Shown piece by piece: positions 15,633 through 23,864 of a stretch of DNA of 41,012 nucleotides; within the stretch, counting starts at the first letter, position 1; every line of letters starts with the position of its first letter. Under the pieces are notes generated by a model that saw only the letters and a list, made by a program, of their open reading frames with translations, did no database searches and was not told the origin of the DNA. The stretch is from an uncultured Bacteroidales bacterium (GTDB lineage Bacteria; Bacteroidota; Bacteroidia; Bacteroidales; Muribaculaceae). The position numbers were made by a program, and so were the translations under genes. The stretch is taken from the NCBI GenBank assembly GCA_947175245.1, contig CAMWLW010000015.1, positions 1 to 41,012 on the forward strand. Reading direction: 5' to 3'.

Positions 15633-17219
15633 ATGAATAGTCGATTACTGCGTATATTGACGGCAATGCTGGTATTTACAACATTTACCGTGACATTAAG
15701 TGCTGCCGAGGAATTTGACAGTGAGAAAGCCTTATCAAGACTTGACAAGGCGGTTATGGGGCGTAAAAGTTATTTCGCCAAACGAAATGAGGCGCTTGAG
15801 ACCTTGAAAGACAGTTTGCTTAACCGTAACTATGAGTCAAGTATAGGCCGGTTACTCAATATAGAAAAAGTGGGTGATGCATACTCTTCATTTAATAATG
15901 ACTCGGCATTGGCATATTATTCGCGAGGCCTTAATAGTGCTGTTGATTTTGATAATGACTCACTCGTTAAGGTGTTTTCGCTTAAACTCGCATATCACAC
16001 ATCAATTGCCGGCTTGACTCAGAATGCAATTCAGTATTATGAGAGCGTCGATACAACAGGAATGAGTCTCCCGATGATGTACCTGTATTTCAGGACTGGC
16101 CGAGACATGAGTTATTATAATGCCATGATGTTTGAGCACAGCTATGACCAGCACAAGTATTGGCGTGATAAAGTTGTTAGCAGTCAGCGTAAGATGCTTA
16201 ATTATCAGGAGCACGATACATGGCAGTTCTCTAAGGATTTGGCTGTTTATTATTATCTCACTAATGATTTCCATAAGGCCCATGAGCAGATTAATGAGTT
16301 GCTCGAGTCGCCGGATATGACAAATCTGAAAAGAGCTGCATTGATGATGTCAATGGGATATATCTCGCACGCCATGAATAGGCATGACGACGAAATATAT
16401 TGTTTTGCCGAGGCAGCGCGCTTATACATTATTGAAGGAGCCAGAGAGGTTACGCCTTTGGTGATGCTTGCAGTGGCTATGAGTCAGGAGGAGGATGGTG
16501 GCGATATTCTACGTGCATACGAGTATACCATGACTGCGCTAGAAAATGCGTCAAACTGTAATAGTGTCGCCCGTGTTATGCAGATTTCGCCAGAACTTCC
16601 CATCGTCTCACAAGCCCGTGGTGAGGTGATTGACTGGTGGTTGGATCTTTATGCTATAGTGATTGCTGTGGTTGGTATTGCTGCTTTAATAATAATTCTG
16701 ATTGCATACTTCCTTTATATGCATATCCGAAAGATGAAGGAAATGCAGAGTGTACTTGTTGAAGCAAATACTGCTAAGGAGGTTTATATAAGTCAGTTCA
16801 TGGTTCTTTGTTCAGTTTATATGGATAAACTGAATCAATTTAACGGATTGGTAACAAGAAAATTGAGTGCCGGTCAGACCGATGAACTGTATAAACTTGC
16901 TAAAAGCGGTAAGATCTTGGAGGAGCAGACTAAGGATTTTTATGGGGTGTTTGATTCGGCGATACTTCATTTGCATCCCACCTTTGTCGAAGATGTAAAT
17001 GCTTTGTTGTTACCCGATGAGCAGATTACTGTCAAGGAAGGTGAACTGCTGAATACTGATCTGCGTATCCTCGCTTGTATGCGTCTGGGTCTTGATGATG
17101 CTAACCGCATAGCGCAGGTTCTTAACTATTCGGTCAATACCATATATGCCTATCGCAACCGCTTGCGTAACCGTGCAATTAAGCGCGATACATTTGAGGC
17201 CGATATTGCCAAGATTTAA
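15633..17219 (+). CDS. Membrane-anchored TPR/HTH regulator (DUF6377-like)
   Basis: This 528-residue protein has a signal peptide (about 1-24), a helical TPR-like periplasmic region (about 25-340), one transmembrane helix (LYAIVIAVVGIAALIIILIA, about 344-366) and a cytoplasmic part with a short coiled coil. It ends in a LuxR/response-regulator-like helix-turn-helix: LRILACMRLGLDDANRIAQV then NYSVNTIYAYRNRLRNRA. The architecture is that of Bacteroidota DUF6377 proteins, which appear to carry an extracytoplasmic signal directly to a DNA-binding domain. The signal and target genes are unknown. The stop overlaps mutL (convergent) by four bases. Confidence 0.85.
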   Translation: MNSRLLRILTAMLVFTTFTVTLSAAEEFDSEKALSRLDKAVMGRKSYFAKRNEALETLKDSLLNRNYESSIGRLLNIEKVGDAYSSFNNDSALAYYSRGLNSAVDFDNDSLVKVFSLKLAYHTSIAGLTQNAIQYYESVDTTGMSLPMMYLYFRTGRDMSYYNAMMFEHSYDQHKYWRDKVVSSQRKMLNYQEHDTWQFSKDLAVYYYLTNDFHKAHEQINELLESPDMTNLKRAALMMSMGYISHAMNRHDDEIYCFAEAARLYIIEGAREVTPLVMLAVAMSQEEDGGDILRAYEYTMTALENASNCNSVARVMQISPELPIVSQARGEVIDWWLDLYAIVIAVVGIAALIIILIAYFLYMHIRKMKEMQSVLVEANTAKEVYISQFMVLCSVYMDKLNQFNGLVTRKLSAGQTDELYKLAKSGKILEEQTKDFYGVFDSAILHLHPTFVEDVNALLLPDEQITVKEGELLNTDLRILACMRLGLDDANRIAQVLNYSVNTIYAYRNRLRNRAIKRDTFEADIAKI

Positions 17220-19108
17220 AATGACCGTGTAAGTGTATCGGTATCTATAATTTTGAGAATAAGCAGCCCGTCAGGTGTATAGGTTGGTGTAGACAGCGAG
17301 AATAAGTCGCTCATCATGTGTTCCATCGCTTCGGATGTAAGTGTCTGACCGCTCTTTATAGCCGCTGAACGTGCCATTGACAACGCAATGTCTTGTTCCA
17401 GATTCTCCCGCAAATTATTGCTGCCATTCGTTGTCACGGTATCAATGATGTTATTCAGTATCTCGACCGGGTTATTGTTGGCAACAATCGCCGGGACTCC
17501 ATTTATGGCCCATGAGCCGCGTGTGGCCTTGGCTATATCAAAGCCTATCTCGGTCAGCAAGGGTAGTATCTCGGCAAGGAGAATGTCTTGGGTGGGTGTC
17601 GTGTTGAGTATCTCGGGGAATATAAGTGCTTGAGATGCATGTGACGAACCTTTTACAATGGTCAGGAACTGTTCGTAGAGAATACGTAAGTGCGCGCGGT
17701 GCTGGTCAATGATAATCAGTCCCGACTTGGCTGGCGAGAGGATATATTTGTTTTTGAACTGTAATACTGATGTTGAATCGGCGATGTTATCCGTTGCGTT
17801 ATCGAACAGGTCATTCTCAGTTGATAAGGCTGATTGAGAGATTGCCGTATCGCCTATAGGCTGAGACTCTGAATTGTTCCATCGCTCGTACAGCGACTCC
17901 CAGTTGTCGTATGTGTCACGTTTCTCATTTTTCCAATTAAGTGCCGATGACTTGACGTGCGGGGCTGCGGCCGATGTGGTCGTAGGTGTCGATTCCTGTT
18001 CAAACGGATTGTAGTTGCCGGTAGTCAGTCCGAAATCAAGCGGTGCAGTGATGTTTGGTGCAAATGCCGGTATTTCGGGAGCTTCGTCGGCTGAGAAATC
18101 CATTGCGGGAGCAACATTGAACTTCCCGAGTGACTCGCGCACTGAGGCTTGAAGAATCTGCCATATAGCCTGTTCGTTCTCAAAATTAATCTCATGCTTA
18201 GTAGGATGGATGTTGACATCTATTGTTGCTGGGTCGACCTCTAAGTTGATGAAGAAATTTGGCTGTACGTCAGGGCCAATAAGTTTCTCGTAACATGACA
18301 TGACCGCTTTCTGAAACTTGGGGTGGCGCATATTGCGGCCGTTGACAAAAAAGTACTGTAGCCAGTTGCGTTTACGTGCTCCCTCGGGTAAACCCACAAA
18401 GCCGTTTATTTTTACAATCGATGTTGCTGTCTCGATAGGTATGAGCTGACGCTCGACGGTCTTGCCGAAAAGCTGGCCGATGCGCTGTTTCAGGCTGCCA
18501 GGTACAAGCTGGTGCATCATCGTATCGTTGTGAGTCAGAATAAGCTCGAGATTAGGGTTGACAAGAGCCAGCCGTTCAAACTCATGTATGATATTTGATA
18601 ATTCTACGGCATCTTTTTTCAGGAATTTACGGCGAGCCGGTGTATTGAAAAACAGATTCTTGACCATCATGTTGCTGCCGGGCGGACATGCCTCAGGTTC
18701 CTGAGATTCCACCTTTGATCCGCTAATACACAGTCGTGTACCGATTGAATCGTCACGGCGCATGGTGCGGAGTTCAACCTGAGATACAGCGGCGATAGAA
18801 GCAAGCGCTTCGCCGCGAAATCCCATCGTGTTGAGTGCGAACAAATCGTTGGCGTTACGTATCTTAGAGGTAGAGTGTCGCTCGAAGGCAAGTCGCGCGT
18901 CAGTAACACTCATACCCGTACCGTTGTCGGTTACCTGAATGAGTGTGCGGCCTGCATCTTTAACGATTATTTTTATTGTAGTAGCGCCGGCATCGACAGC
19001 ATTCTCAACGAGTTCTTTGACTACCGCTGCCGGACGGGTTATAACCTCACCGGCGGCAATCTGATTGGCGACTGAGTCGGGCAAGAGCTTGATTATATCT
19101 GATGTCAT
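17216..19108 (-). CDS. mutL: DNA mismatch repair protein MutL
   Basis: The protein is 630 residues from the ATG at 19108; a longer reading frame to 19162 has a non-conserved extension and is rejected. The GHKL ATPase domain shows NAVDAGA (36-42), DNGTGM (61-66) and GFRGEAL (96-102), followed by the transducer domain with FVNGRNMRHP. The C-terminal dimerisation domain carries DQHRAHLRILYE where endonuclease-type MutL has DQHAxxExxxxE, and PTYTPDGLLIL where others have CPHGRP, so the metal-dependent nicking site looks absent. MutL couples MutS mismatch recognition to strand removal; mutS is not in the window. Confidence 0.95.
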   Translation of the reverse strand: MTSDIIKLLPDSVANQIAAGEVITRPAAVVKELVENAVDAGATTIKIIVKDAGRTLIQVTDNGTGMSVTDARLAFERHSTSKIRNANDLFALNTMGFRGEALASIAAVSQVELRTMRRDDSIGTRLCISGSKVESQEPEACPPGSNMMVKNLFFNTPARRKFLKKDAVELSNIIHEFERLALVNPNLELILTHNDTMMHQLVPGSLKQRIGQLFGKTVERQLIPIETATSIVKINGFVGLPEGARKRNWLQYFFVNGRNMRHPKFQKAVMSCYEKLIGPDVQPNFFINLEVDPATIDVNIHPTKHEINFENEQAIWQILQASVRESLGKFNVAPAMDFSADEAPEIPAFAPNITAPLDFGLTTGNYNPFEQESTPTTTSAAAPHVKSSALNWKNEKRDTYDNWESLYERWNNSESQPIGDTAISQSALSTENDLFDNATDNIADSTSVLQFKNKYILSPAKSGLIIIDQHRAHLRILYEQFLTIVKGSSHASQALIFPEILNTTPTQDILLAEILPLLTEIGFDIAKATRGSWAINGVPAIVANNNPVEILNNIIDTVTTNGSNNLRENLEQDIALSMARSAAIKSGQTLTSEAMEHMMSDLFSLSTPTYTPDGLLILKIIDTDTLTRSF

Positions 19109-19201
19109 GAGTATCCTGTATAAAAGTCCCGTAAAATTACCACAATACCCGTACATTAGCAAATAGTTGTTGATAATTGACGCCGATTGTAAAAAACTGT
19201 C

Positions 19202-19209
19202 TAACTTTG
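19202..19209 (+). promoter_or_regulatory. -7 box almost abutting the ATP-grasp start codon
   Basis: TAACTTTG (19202-19209) ends only 8 bases before the ATG at 19218. A partial -33 element TTGA (19177-19180) lies 21 bases upstream. The transcript would be leaderless or nearly so. Confidence 0.5.
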
Positions 19210-19217
19210 CACATGAA

Positions 19218-20327
19218 ATGAAACGACTCTATCTTTTCAATCCCGAAAACGACCTGGCGTTGGCAACTGATATGCCACACTTCACACCGCCATCGGCGGC
19301 GCTTAAATTGAAAAGCGCTGCATGTATGTTGCCCATGTGGTATGCCGATGAGGATGATTATATCATGGTTAGTGATGAATATCTTCCTACTTGTATCGCG
19401 ATTGCTGAGAGACATGGTATTAAGGTCACTTTTGTCACTGAAGTACCTGTCGGTGTGACAGGCATATTGCCCTGGGGTTGGTCGCGCCATACGCGGCAAC
19501 AACTGTTATCTCATGGATGCAAGCCTTTTCTGTTACCCGATGATGGAGTGCTCGACAATATCCGAAATCTTAGCCATAGGCGACTTACGGTGCAGATTTA
19601 TAATGCGCTTAAAAACGATGGATTCCCCTACCCTTTGCCACCTGTACCACAGGAGGTTTCCAGTCTTGGTTATTTAACAGCAGAATTTGAGGCCTGCCGT
19701 CATAAGTTTGTCAAATCGCCATGGTCAGGCAGTGGTCGTGGTGTAGTTGATACAATGACAATGCCGACACGTCAGGTTTTAAGGCTTGCCGAGGGGGTTA
19801 TAAAACGTCAGGGCAGCGTGATGGTCGAGGAGCGTTTGACCAAAGTGTGTGACTTTGCCATGTTGTTTGACATGAAATGTGGCGAGGCTCATTTTGTCGG
19901 TTACTCGGTGTTCTTTAATGAGAATTATTCGACCTATGGAGGTAACATATTGGCTGACGATGAGCAGCTTGAGGCTATGATTAGCCGTTATGTCAGGGTC
20001 GAGCAACTGCATGTAACACGGAGGGCACTTGAACAGGTATTGGTGAAAGTAATTGACGGGAAATATGAAGGGCCTCTCGGCATTGATATGATGATATATC
20101 GTTGTGGAGATGAGTACCGTGTAGCACAGTGTGTTGAGGTTAATTTACGTATGACAATGGGGCGCGTGGCTCATGAATTAGTCAAACGCCGGTTGCCGTC
20201 GGGGCATAAGGGGGTGATGAAAATTGTTCCGACTCGCAATATGGCGGTCGAGACAAGTGATAACATCTTGTATCTGACACCTAAAGACGGGAATGAGTTC
20301 GCCTTTGTGATGAAATTAGAATTGTAG
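19218..20327 (+). CDS. Uncharacterised ATP-grasp-like protein
   Basis: The protein is 369 residues from the ATG at 19218, with the conserved-looking N-terminus KRLYLFNPENDLALA. The region FVKSPWSGSGRGV looks like an ATP-grasp lysine and glycine-rich loop, VMVEERLTKVCDFAMLF like the central strand with the hinge glutamate, and PLGIDMMIYR followed by CVEVNLRMTMG like the metal-binding E/N strand. ATP-grasp enzymes form amide, ester or thioester bonds through acyl phosphates; the substrate is unknown. The family assignment is by motif only. It converges with maf, overlapping by 12 bases. Confidence 0.75.
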   Translation: MKRLYLFNPENDLALATDMPHFTPPSAALKLKSAACMLPMWYADEDDYIMVSDEYLPTCIAIAERHGIKVTFVTEVPVGVTGILPWGWSRHTRQQLLSHGCKPFLLPDDGVLDNIRNLSHRRLTVQIYNALKNDGFPYPLPPVPQEVSSLGYLTAEFEACRHKFVKSPWSGSGRGVVDTMTMPTRQVLRLAEGVIKRQGSVMVEERLTKVCDFAMLFDMKCGEAHFVGYSVFFNENYSTYGGNILADDEQLEAMISRYVRVEQLHVTRRALEQVLVKVIDGKYEGPLGIDMMIYRCGDEYRVAQCVEVNLRMTMGRVAHELVKRRLPSGHKGVMKIVPTRNMAVETSDNILYLTPKDGNEFAFVMKLEL

Positions 20328-20891
20328 CAGATGGCGGTATAAATCGTGCAGCGGAAGCCCCATGACATTATAGTAACAGCCTTTGATGCCCGATATACCG
20401 ATGTAGCCTATCCATTCCTGTATGCCATAGGCACCTGCTTTATCCATAGGTGCGTATTTCTCAATATAATAGTCTATCTGTTCATCGGTAAGATTGTCGA
20501 ATGTGACCTCGGTATTAGTGGCAAAACTGACTGTCTTGGCATTGGATGAAAGTGTCACACCTGATACCACGATATGGGTCTTTCCGCTCATGTCGCGCAG
20601 CATCTGGCGAGCCTCGTTGACCGATTGGGGTTTGCCAAGTACTCTGCCGTCAAGTACCACGACTGTATCGGCTGTGACAAGTATCTCGTTGTCAGTTAAA
20701 TTCGAGGTATCGTAGGCGTCCCTTTTCAGGCAGGCCACGTAGTGGGCGACTTCGAGTGCCGGCAGAGTGACGGGATAGTGTTCGTCAACATCATGCAGTT
20801 TGACAATCTCGACATCAGAGTCGAGTGCTGAAAGTAGCTCGCGGCGGCGCGGTGAGGCGCTTGCCAAAAGCAGGCGTTTTCCTTGAATCAT
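20316..20891 (-). CDS. Maf-like nucleoside triphosphate pyrophosphatase
   Basis: This 191-residue Maf/HAM1-fold enzyme has LLLASASPRRRELL (residues 7-20), the Asp-containing VTADTVVVLDGRVLGKP, and the C-terminal DKAGAYGIQEWIGYIG. Maf proteins hydrolyse dTTP, UTP and modified nucleotides, acting in nucleotide pool cleaning and linked to division arrest. It is the last gene of the minus-strand operon starting at 23729, 13 bases after the kdsC stop. Confidence 0.93.
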   Translation of the reverse strand: MIQGKRLLLASASPRRRELLSALDSDVEIVKLHDVDEHYPVTLPALEVAHYVACLKRDAYDTSNLTDNEILVTADTVVVLDGRVLGKPQSVNEARQMLRDMSGKTHIVVSGVTLSSNAKTVSFATNTEVTFDNLTDEQIDYYIEKYAPMDKAGAYGIQEWIGYIGISGIKGCYYNVMGLPLHDLYRHLLQF

Positions 20892-20904
20892 ATTGATATA
20901 TTAT

Positions 20905-21429
20905 TTACCAGCCAAATGCTTTTGCATCGGACATCCACGTTCCATTTGTTCTCATAATCTCCTCGAGGAGATCGCGTGCTACACCATATCCTCCGTTGAT
21001 CGGAGAGATATATCGTGCGGTACTGCGTGCTTCAGTACACGCATCGAGCGGGGCGACACTGAGTCCCACATAGTGCATACATTGCAAGTCGGGGATATCG
21101 TCGCCGACAAATGCAACCTGTTCGGGTGTCAGACCGTTCTCGGTTATCCATGACTGTAACAAAGGCAGTTTGTGTGATGCTTTGGTATATACATCGGTAA
21201 TACCGAGCGCGTTGAATCTCACTCTAATTGCTTTGCTATCAGCACCAGTAATAATAGCTATTTTAAGCCCTTGTTTAATAGCAAGCTGTAAAGCGTAGCC
21301 GTCTTTGATATTAACCATACGCTGTGGAATTCCGTCTATGCCTAACGGAATTGTCGATGGAGATAGTACGCCGTCGACGTCAAATGCGACGGCTTTAATG
21401 AGCCTGAGGTCATAGCTAATCTTACTCAT
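20905..21429 (-). CDS. kdsC: 3-deoxy-D-manno-octulosonate 8-phosphate phosphatase (KdsC type)
   Basis: The protein is 174 residues from the ATG at 21429; ten extra upstream codons are in frame but lie in the preceding gene. It is a capless type-C0 HAD phosphatase: motif I AFDVDGVLSPS, motif II ITGADSKAIRVRFNALGI, motif III lysine in KASHKLPLL, motif IV VGDDIPDL. The length and GIxDVY-type segment match KdsC, which releases Kdo from Kdo-8-phosphate for lipopolysaccharide core synthesis. It overlaps the preceding DUF2520-like gene by 8 bases. Confidence 0.9.
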   Translation of the reverse strand: MSKISYDLRLIKAVAFDVDGVLSPSTIPLGIDGIPQRMVNIKDGYALQLAIKQGLKIAIITGADSKAIRVRFNALGITDVYTKASHKLPLLQSWITENGLTPEQVAFVGDDIPDLQCMHYVGLSVAPLDACTEARSTARYISPINGGYGVARDLLEEIMRTNGTWMSDAKAFGW

Positions 21430-22240
21430 GACTGATGTCCTGATTATATTGTTTGACAATCATGTCGGACAGTAGACTGTAAATGGTCTTGGCGTCGCCC
21501 GACAAGTCTAACAGGTGTTTATTTATTATGTTAAGGTCTCCGCGACGAGCCGGACCGGTCTGAGCTTCGGCCGGCGATAAGTGGTTGAGTTTGTTGAGCG
21601 TTTCTTTCAACAGCGGCATCATGAAGGTGATGTCGAGGTTGTCGCGGCGCAGCAGTGTGTCGGCCTGCGTCCACATGAAGTTAACAAAATTGCATGCAAA
21701 TACCGCAGCGATGTGGAGGGCTTTGCGGCGGTTGCTGTCAGCAGGTTCTACAACTATTGAAATTAGCGAAGCAAGTGCAAAAAGTCGGTCAAACGCGGTA
21801 GTGTCGTTTCCTTCGATGAAGAATGGTACCTGAGAAATGTCCAAATCGGCAGTGCGTGAGAACGTCTGCAACGGGTAAAAAACCCCGTAATTGGTTTTTA
21901 ATCCGGCAAATACCGACATGTCTATGCTTCCTGATGTGTGCGCCCAGATACCACAGTCGGGTGTATGTGCAGCGACATCGGCAATGCAGTCGTCCTTTAC
22001 GCTTACAATATATATATCAGCATCGTGCGTAATATTATCGATAGCGTCGGTCGCGGTGTGAGGCCGTCCAATATGTTCGGCAAGTCGTCGGGCATTAATG
22101 AGCGTGTGGCTGTAAATCTGCACAATATCGGCAACGGTATTCAGAGCGATAGTCAAATGTGTGGCTACATTTCCGGCTCCTATCATGCAGACTCGCAGAC
22201 GGGCTGTCGGTATATTGTTATCAGTTTGTGAAACCGACAT
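21422..22240 (-). CDS. Rossmann-like/DUF2520 domain protein
   Basis: The protein is 272 residues from the ATG at 22240, 4 bases after the nitroreductase stop. The N-terminal NAD(P)-binding Rossmann motif is VCMIGAGNVATHLTIAL, with the later IYIVSVKDDCIADVA and the substrate-loop IWAHTSGSIDMSVF. The C-terminal all-helical domain (NRRKALHIAAVFACNFVNF) is the DUF2520 type. Members resemble 6-phosphogluconate dehydrogenase or F420-dependent NADP reductase folds but have no assigned reaction. It is embedded in an operon with kdsC. Confidence 0.87.
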   Translation of the reverse strand: MSVSQTDNNIPTARLRVCMIGAGNVATHLTIALNTVADIVQIYSHTLINARRLAEHIGRPHTATDAIDNITHDADIYIVSVKDDCIADVAAHTPDCGIWAHTSGSIDMSVFAGLKTNYGVFYPLQTFSRTADLDISQVPFFIEGNDTTAFDRLFALASLISIVVEPADSNRRKALHIAAVFACNFVNFMWTQADTLLRRDNLDITFMMPLLKETLNKLNHLSPAEAQTGPARRGDLNIINKHLLDLSGDAKTIYSLLSDMIVKQYNQDISHE

Positions 22241-22244
22241 CTTA

Positions 22245-22781
22245 TTAACGCTGAGTCCAGCTGTTGATGTGTACCTGCTCCCATTTGAGTTTGTCAAGCG
22301 CCTGAGGTTTACGCTCTTCGGCAGGGTGTCCTATAGCGAGGATACACACGATTGGCAATGTGTCGGGCATGTGTAGCAGTTCCTGAACATATTCTTCGGC
22401 CGGTGTCCCGTCATCGCCATAACGGTCGCGTACTTGAATCCAACAAGTGCCGAGACCAAGATCTGTGGCCTGGAGCTGCATGTAGGCTGCGGCAATCGAA
22501 GCATCTTCAATCCAGGGTTCGGTCGCTGATGGGTCAACCGCAACGACGACTGCCAGCGGGGCGCGAGCTATTGGCTCGGCAGCGCGTGATTTGCAGTGAC
22601 TGAGGCGTTCAAGCATGTCTGGCTCGTTGACAATGATAAATTGCCAAGCACGTGAACTTTTTGATGTGGGTGCCATAAGCCCGGCTTCGATGATGGTTTT
22701 AATCTGCTCCTCGTCGACATGTTCAGAGGTAAAGTGTCGTATGCTGCGACGCTTTATGATGAGTGACTGAAAATTGTCCAT
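22245..22781 (-). CDS. Nitroreductase-family FMN oxidoreductase
   Basis: This 178-residue protein has the nitroreductase signature RRSIRHF (residues 11-17), APTSKSSRAWQFIIV (FMN phosphate contact region), and DASIAAAYMQLQATDLGLGTCWI. The fold dimerises around two FMN molecules and reduces nitro, quinone or flavin-like substrates with NAD(P)H; the physiological substrate is unknown. It is the second gene of the 23729-20316 minus-strand operon, 30 bases after the HU/SPOR gene. Confidence 0.93.
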   Translation of the reverse strand: MDNFQSLIIKRRSIRHFTSEHVDEEQIKTIIEAGLMAPTSKSSRAWQFIIVNEPDMLERLSHCKSRAAEPIARAPLAVVVAVDPSATEPWIEDASIAAAYMQLQATDLGLGTCWIQVRDRYGDDGTPAEEYVQELLHMPDTLPIVCILAIGHPAEERKPQALDKLKWEQVHINSWTQR

Positions 22782-22811
22782 AAAAATGTATCTGAATACT
22801 GTGTATCCTGT

Positions 22812-23729
22812 TTAAAGTTGACACGGCCATGCGTCAGGAAACGAAGCAAGCAACTTCTGGCTCATGACCGAATCGATAGTAGGGCCGGTTGCTGCATATA
22901 CGCGATAACGACCGTTAGACTCAATCACTCCGAGTGTCAGTGTCGGATTGTCGGCAATGAATTGATCGGCCAATTGGCGCGAGGCTAAAGACGCAACGAT
23001 AAGGCAGAATCTATCGGTCGATGATGAGCTACTCATGGTATCATCAACCTTGGTAGCGGGGTCTGCAATCATAAATGCCGGGGCGCCATCAAGGTCGTAT
23101 GTATTGATAGCGCTATCGTCAGTATGAACAATAGCATCGATAGGCGACATTGATGCCTTGACTACTTCATATCGGGCATCGTCAGACATCGGTGTAGAGA
23201 GCACTATACCTATAGTCAGAAGGACAACGAACATGGCGGCATACTTCATCATGCCCTGCAGTGTGCGTGTAAATCGGTCGGGTGCAGCAAGTATGACAGG
23301 CTCATCCGTGCCTACCTCTTCGGCAATCGGTGAAACGGTGGCAATCGGTAGCCCGAAATCAGTGAAAATAGAATCAGACGGGACAAAAATATAGTGTCCG
23401 TTATCAAGGCTCATGGTGCCAATGCAACCAAGATCAACTTTTGGTTGGAATTTGAGCGTAGATTTCAATAACTCAATATCTTTGGATAATGAAGCTGAAG
23501 CTGAAGTAAATGGCTGATTTTCGGCACGGGAATATGATGATGCAAGCAAACCATCGTCAAATGTGAGCTCACTATTGAATGTCAGTGACCTGTGGGGCGG
23601 GTATATGACGCCTGACTCAGCATCAATCGACGCCGGGCATATGGCTTTGATGAAAGCCCCAAATCCTGGAATTGTCACACAATCGTGACAGTCAAGGAGG
23701 TATTCAATATGTGATATGATTCGTTGCAT
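22812..23729 (-). CDS. HU-CCDC81-like / SPOR domain membrane protein
   Basis: This 305-residue protein starts with the Bacteroidota HU-CCDC81-like domains (HIEYLLDCHDCVTIPGFGAF and PHRSLTFNSELTFDDGLLA; about 1-125), which resemble DNA-binding HU but are predicted cytoplasmic. A single transmembrane helix follows (MMKYAAMFVVLLTIGIVLS, about 163-181). A periplasmic linker leads to a SPOR-like domain at about 233-305 (FCLIVASLASRQLADQFIAD ... GRYRVYAATG). SPOR domains bind denuded septal peptidoglycan, so a link between cell division and an internal partner is plausible (inference). It heads the operon and has a near-leaderless promoter. Confidence 0.85.
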   Translation of the reverse strand: MQRIISHIEYLLDCHDCVTIPGFGAFIKAICPASIDAESGVIYPPHRSLTFNSELTFDDGLLASSYSRAENQPFTSASASLSKDIELLKSTLKFQPKVDLGCIGTMSLDNGHYIFVPSDSIFTDFGLPIATVSPIAEEVGTDEPVILAAPDRFTRTLQGMMKYAAMFVVLLTIGIVLSTPMSDDARYEVVKASMSPIDAIVHTDDSAINTYDLDGAPAFMIADPATKVDDTMSSSSSTDRFCLIVASLASRQLADQFIADNPTLTLGVIESNGRYRVYAATGPTIDSVMSQKLLASFPDAWPCQL

Positions 23730-23738
23730 TTAGGTAGG

Positions 23739-23770
23739 CAAAGGTACAAATTTTGTGTGTACTTAACAAA
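23739..23770 (-). promoter_or_regulatory. Consensus promoter of the HU/SPOR-kdsC-maf operon
   Basis: On the minus strand TTTG (23767-23770), 20 bases, TACCTTTG (23739-23746). The ATG begins at 23729, only 9 bases past the -7 box, so the 5' leader would be a few bases at most. Confidence 0.7.
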
Positions 23771-23810
23771 TTTTGTTTTGCATAATGCGGCGCCAATCAG
23801 TGATAATTTG

Positions 23811-23818
23811 TACTTTTG
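23811..23818 (+). promoter_or_regulatory. -7 box of the TPR/CrtI-like operon
   Basis: TACTTTTG matches TAnnTTTG; start expected near 23825. The -33 region is poor (GC-rich around 23787-23793). Confidence 0.5.
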
Positions 23819-23864
23819 CGATAGATAAAAGCCTGTGGTTTTTATTAATTTATATATGCTTAAA

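Noticed and set aside
19109-19162. 18-codon N-terminal extension of MutL
   Set aside because: MutL proteins begin near the helix seen at MTSDIIKLLP; the extension is not conserved-looking.
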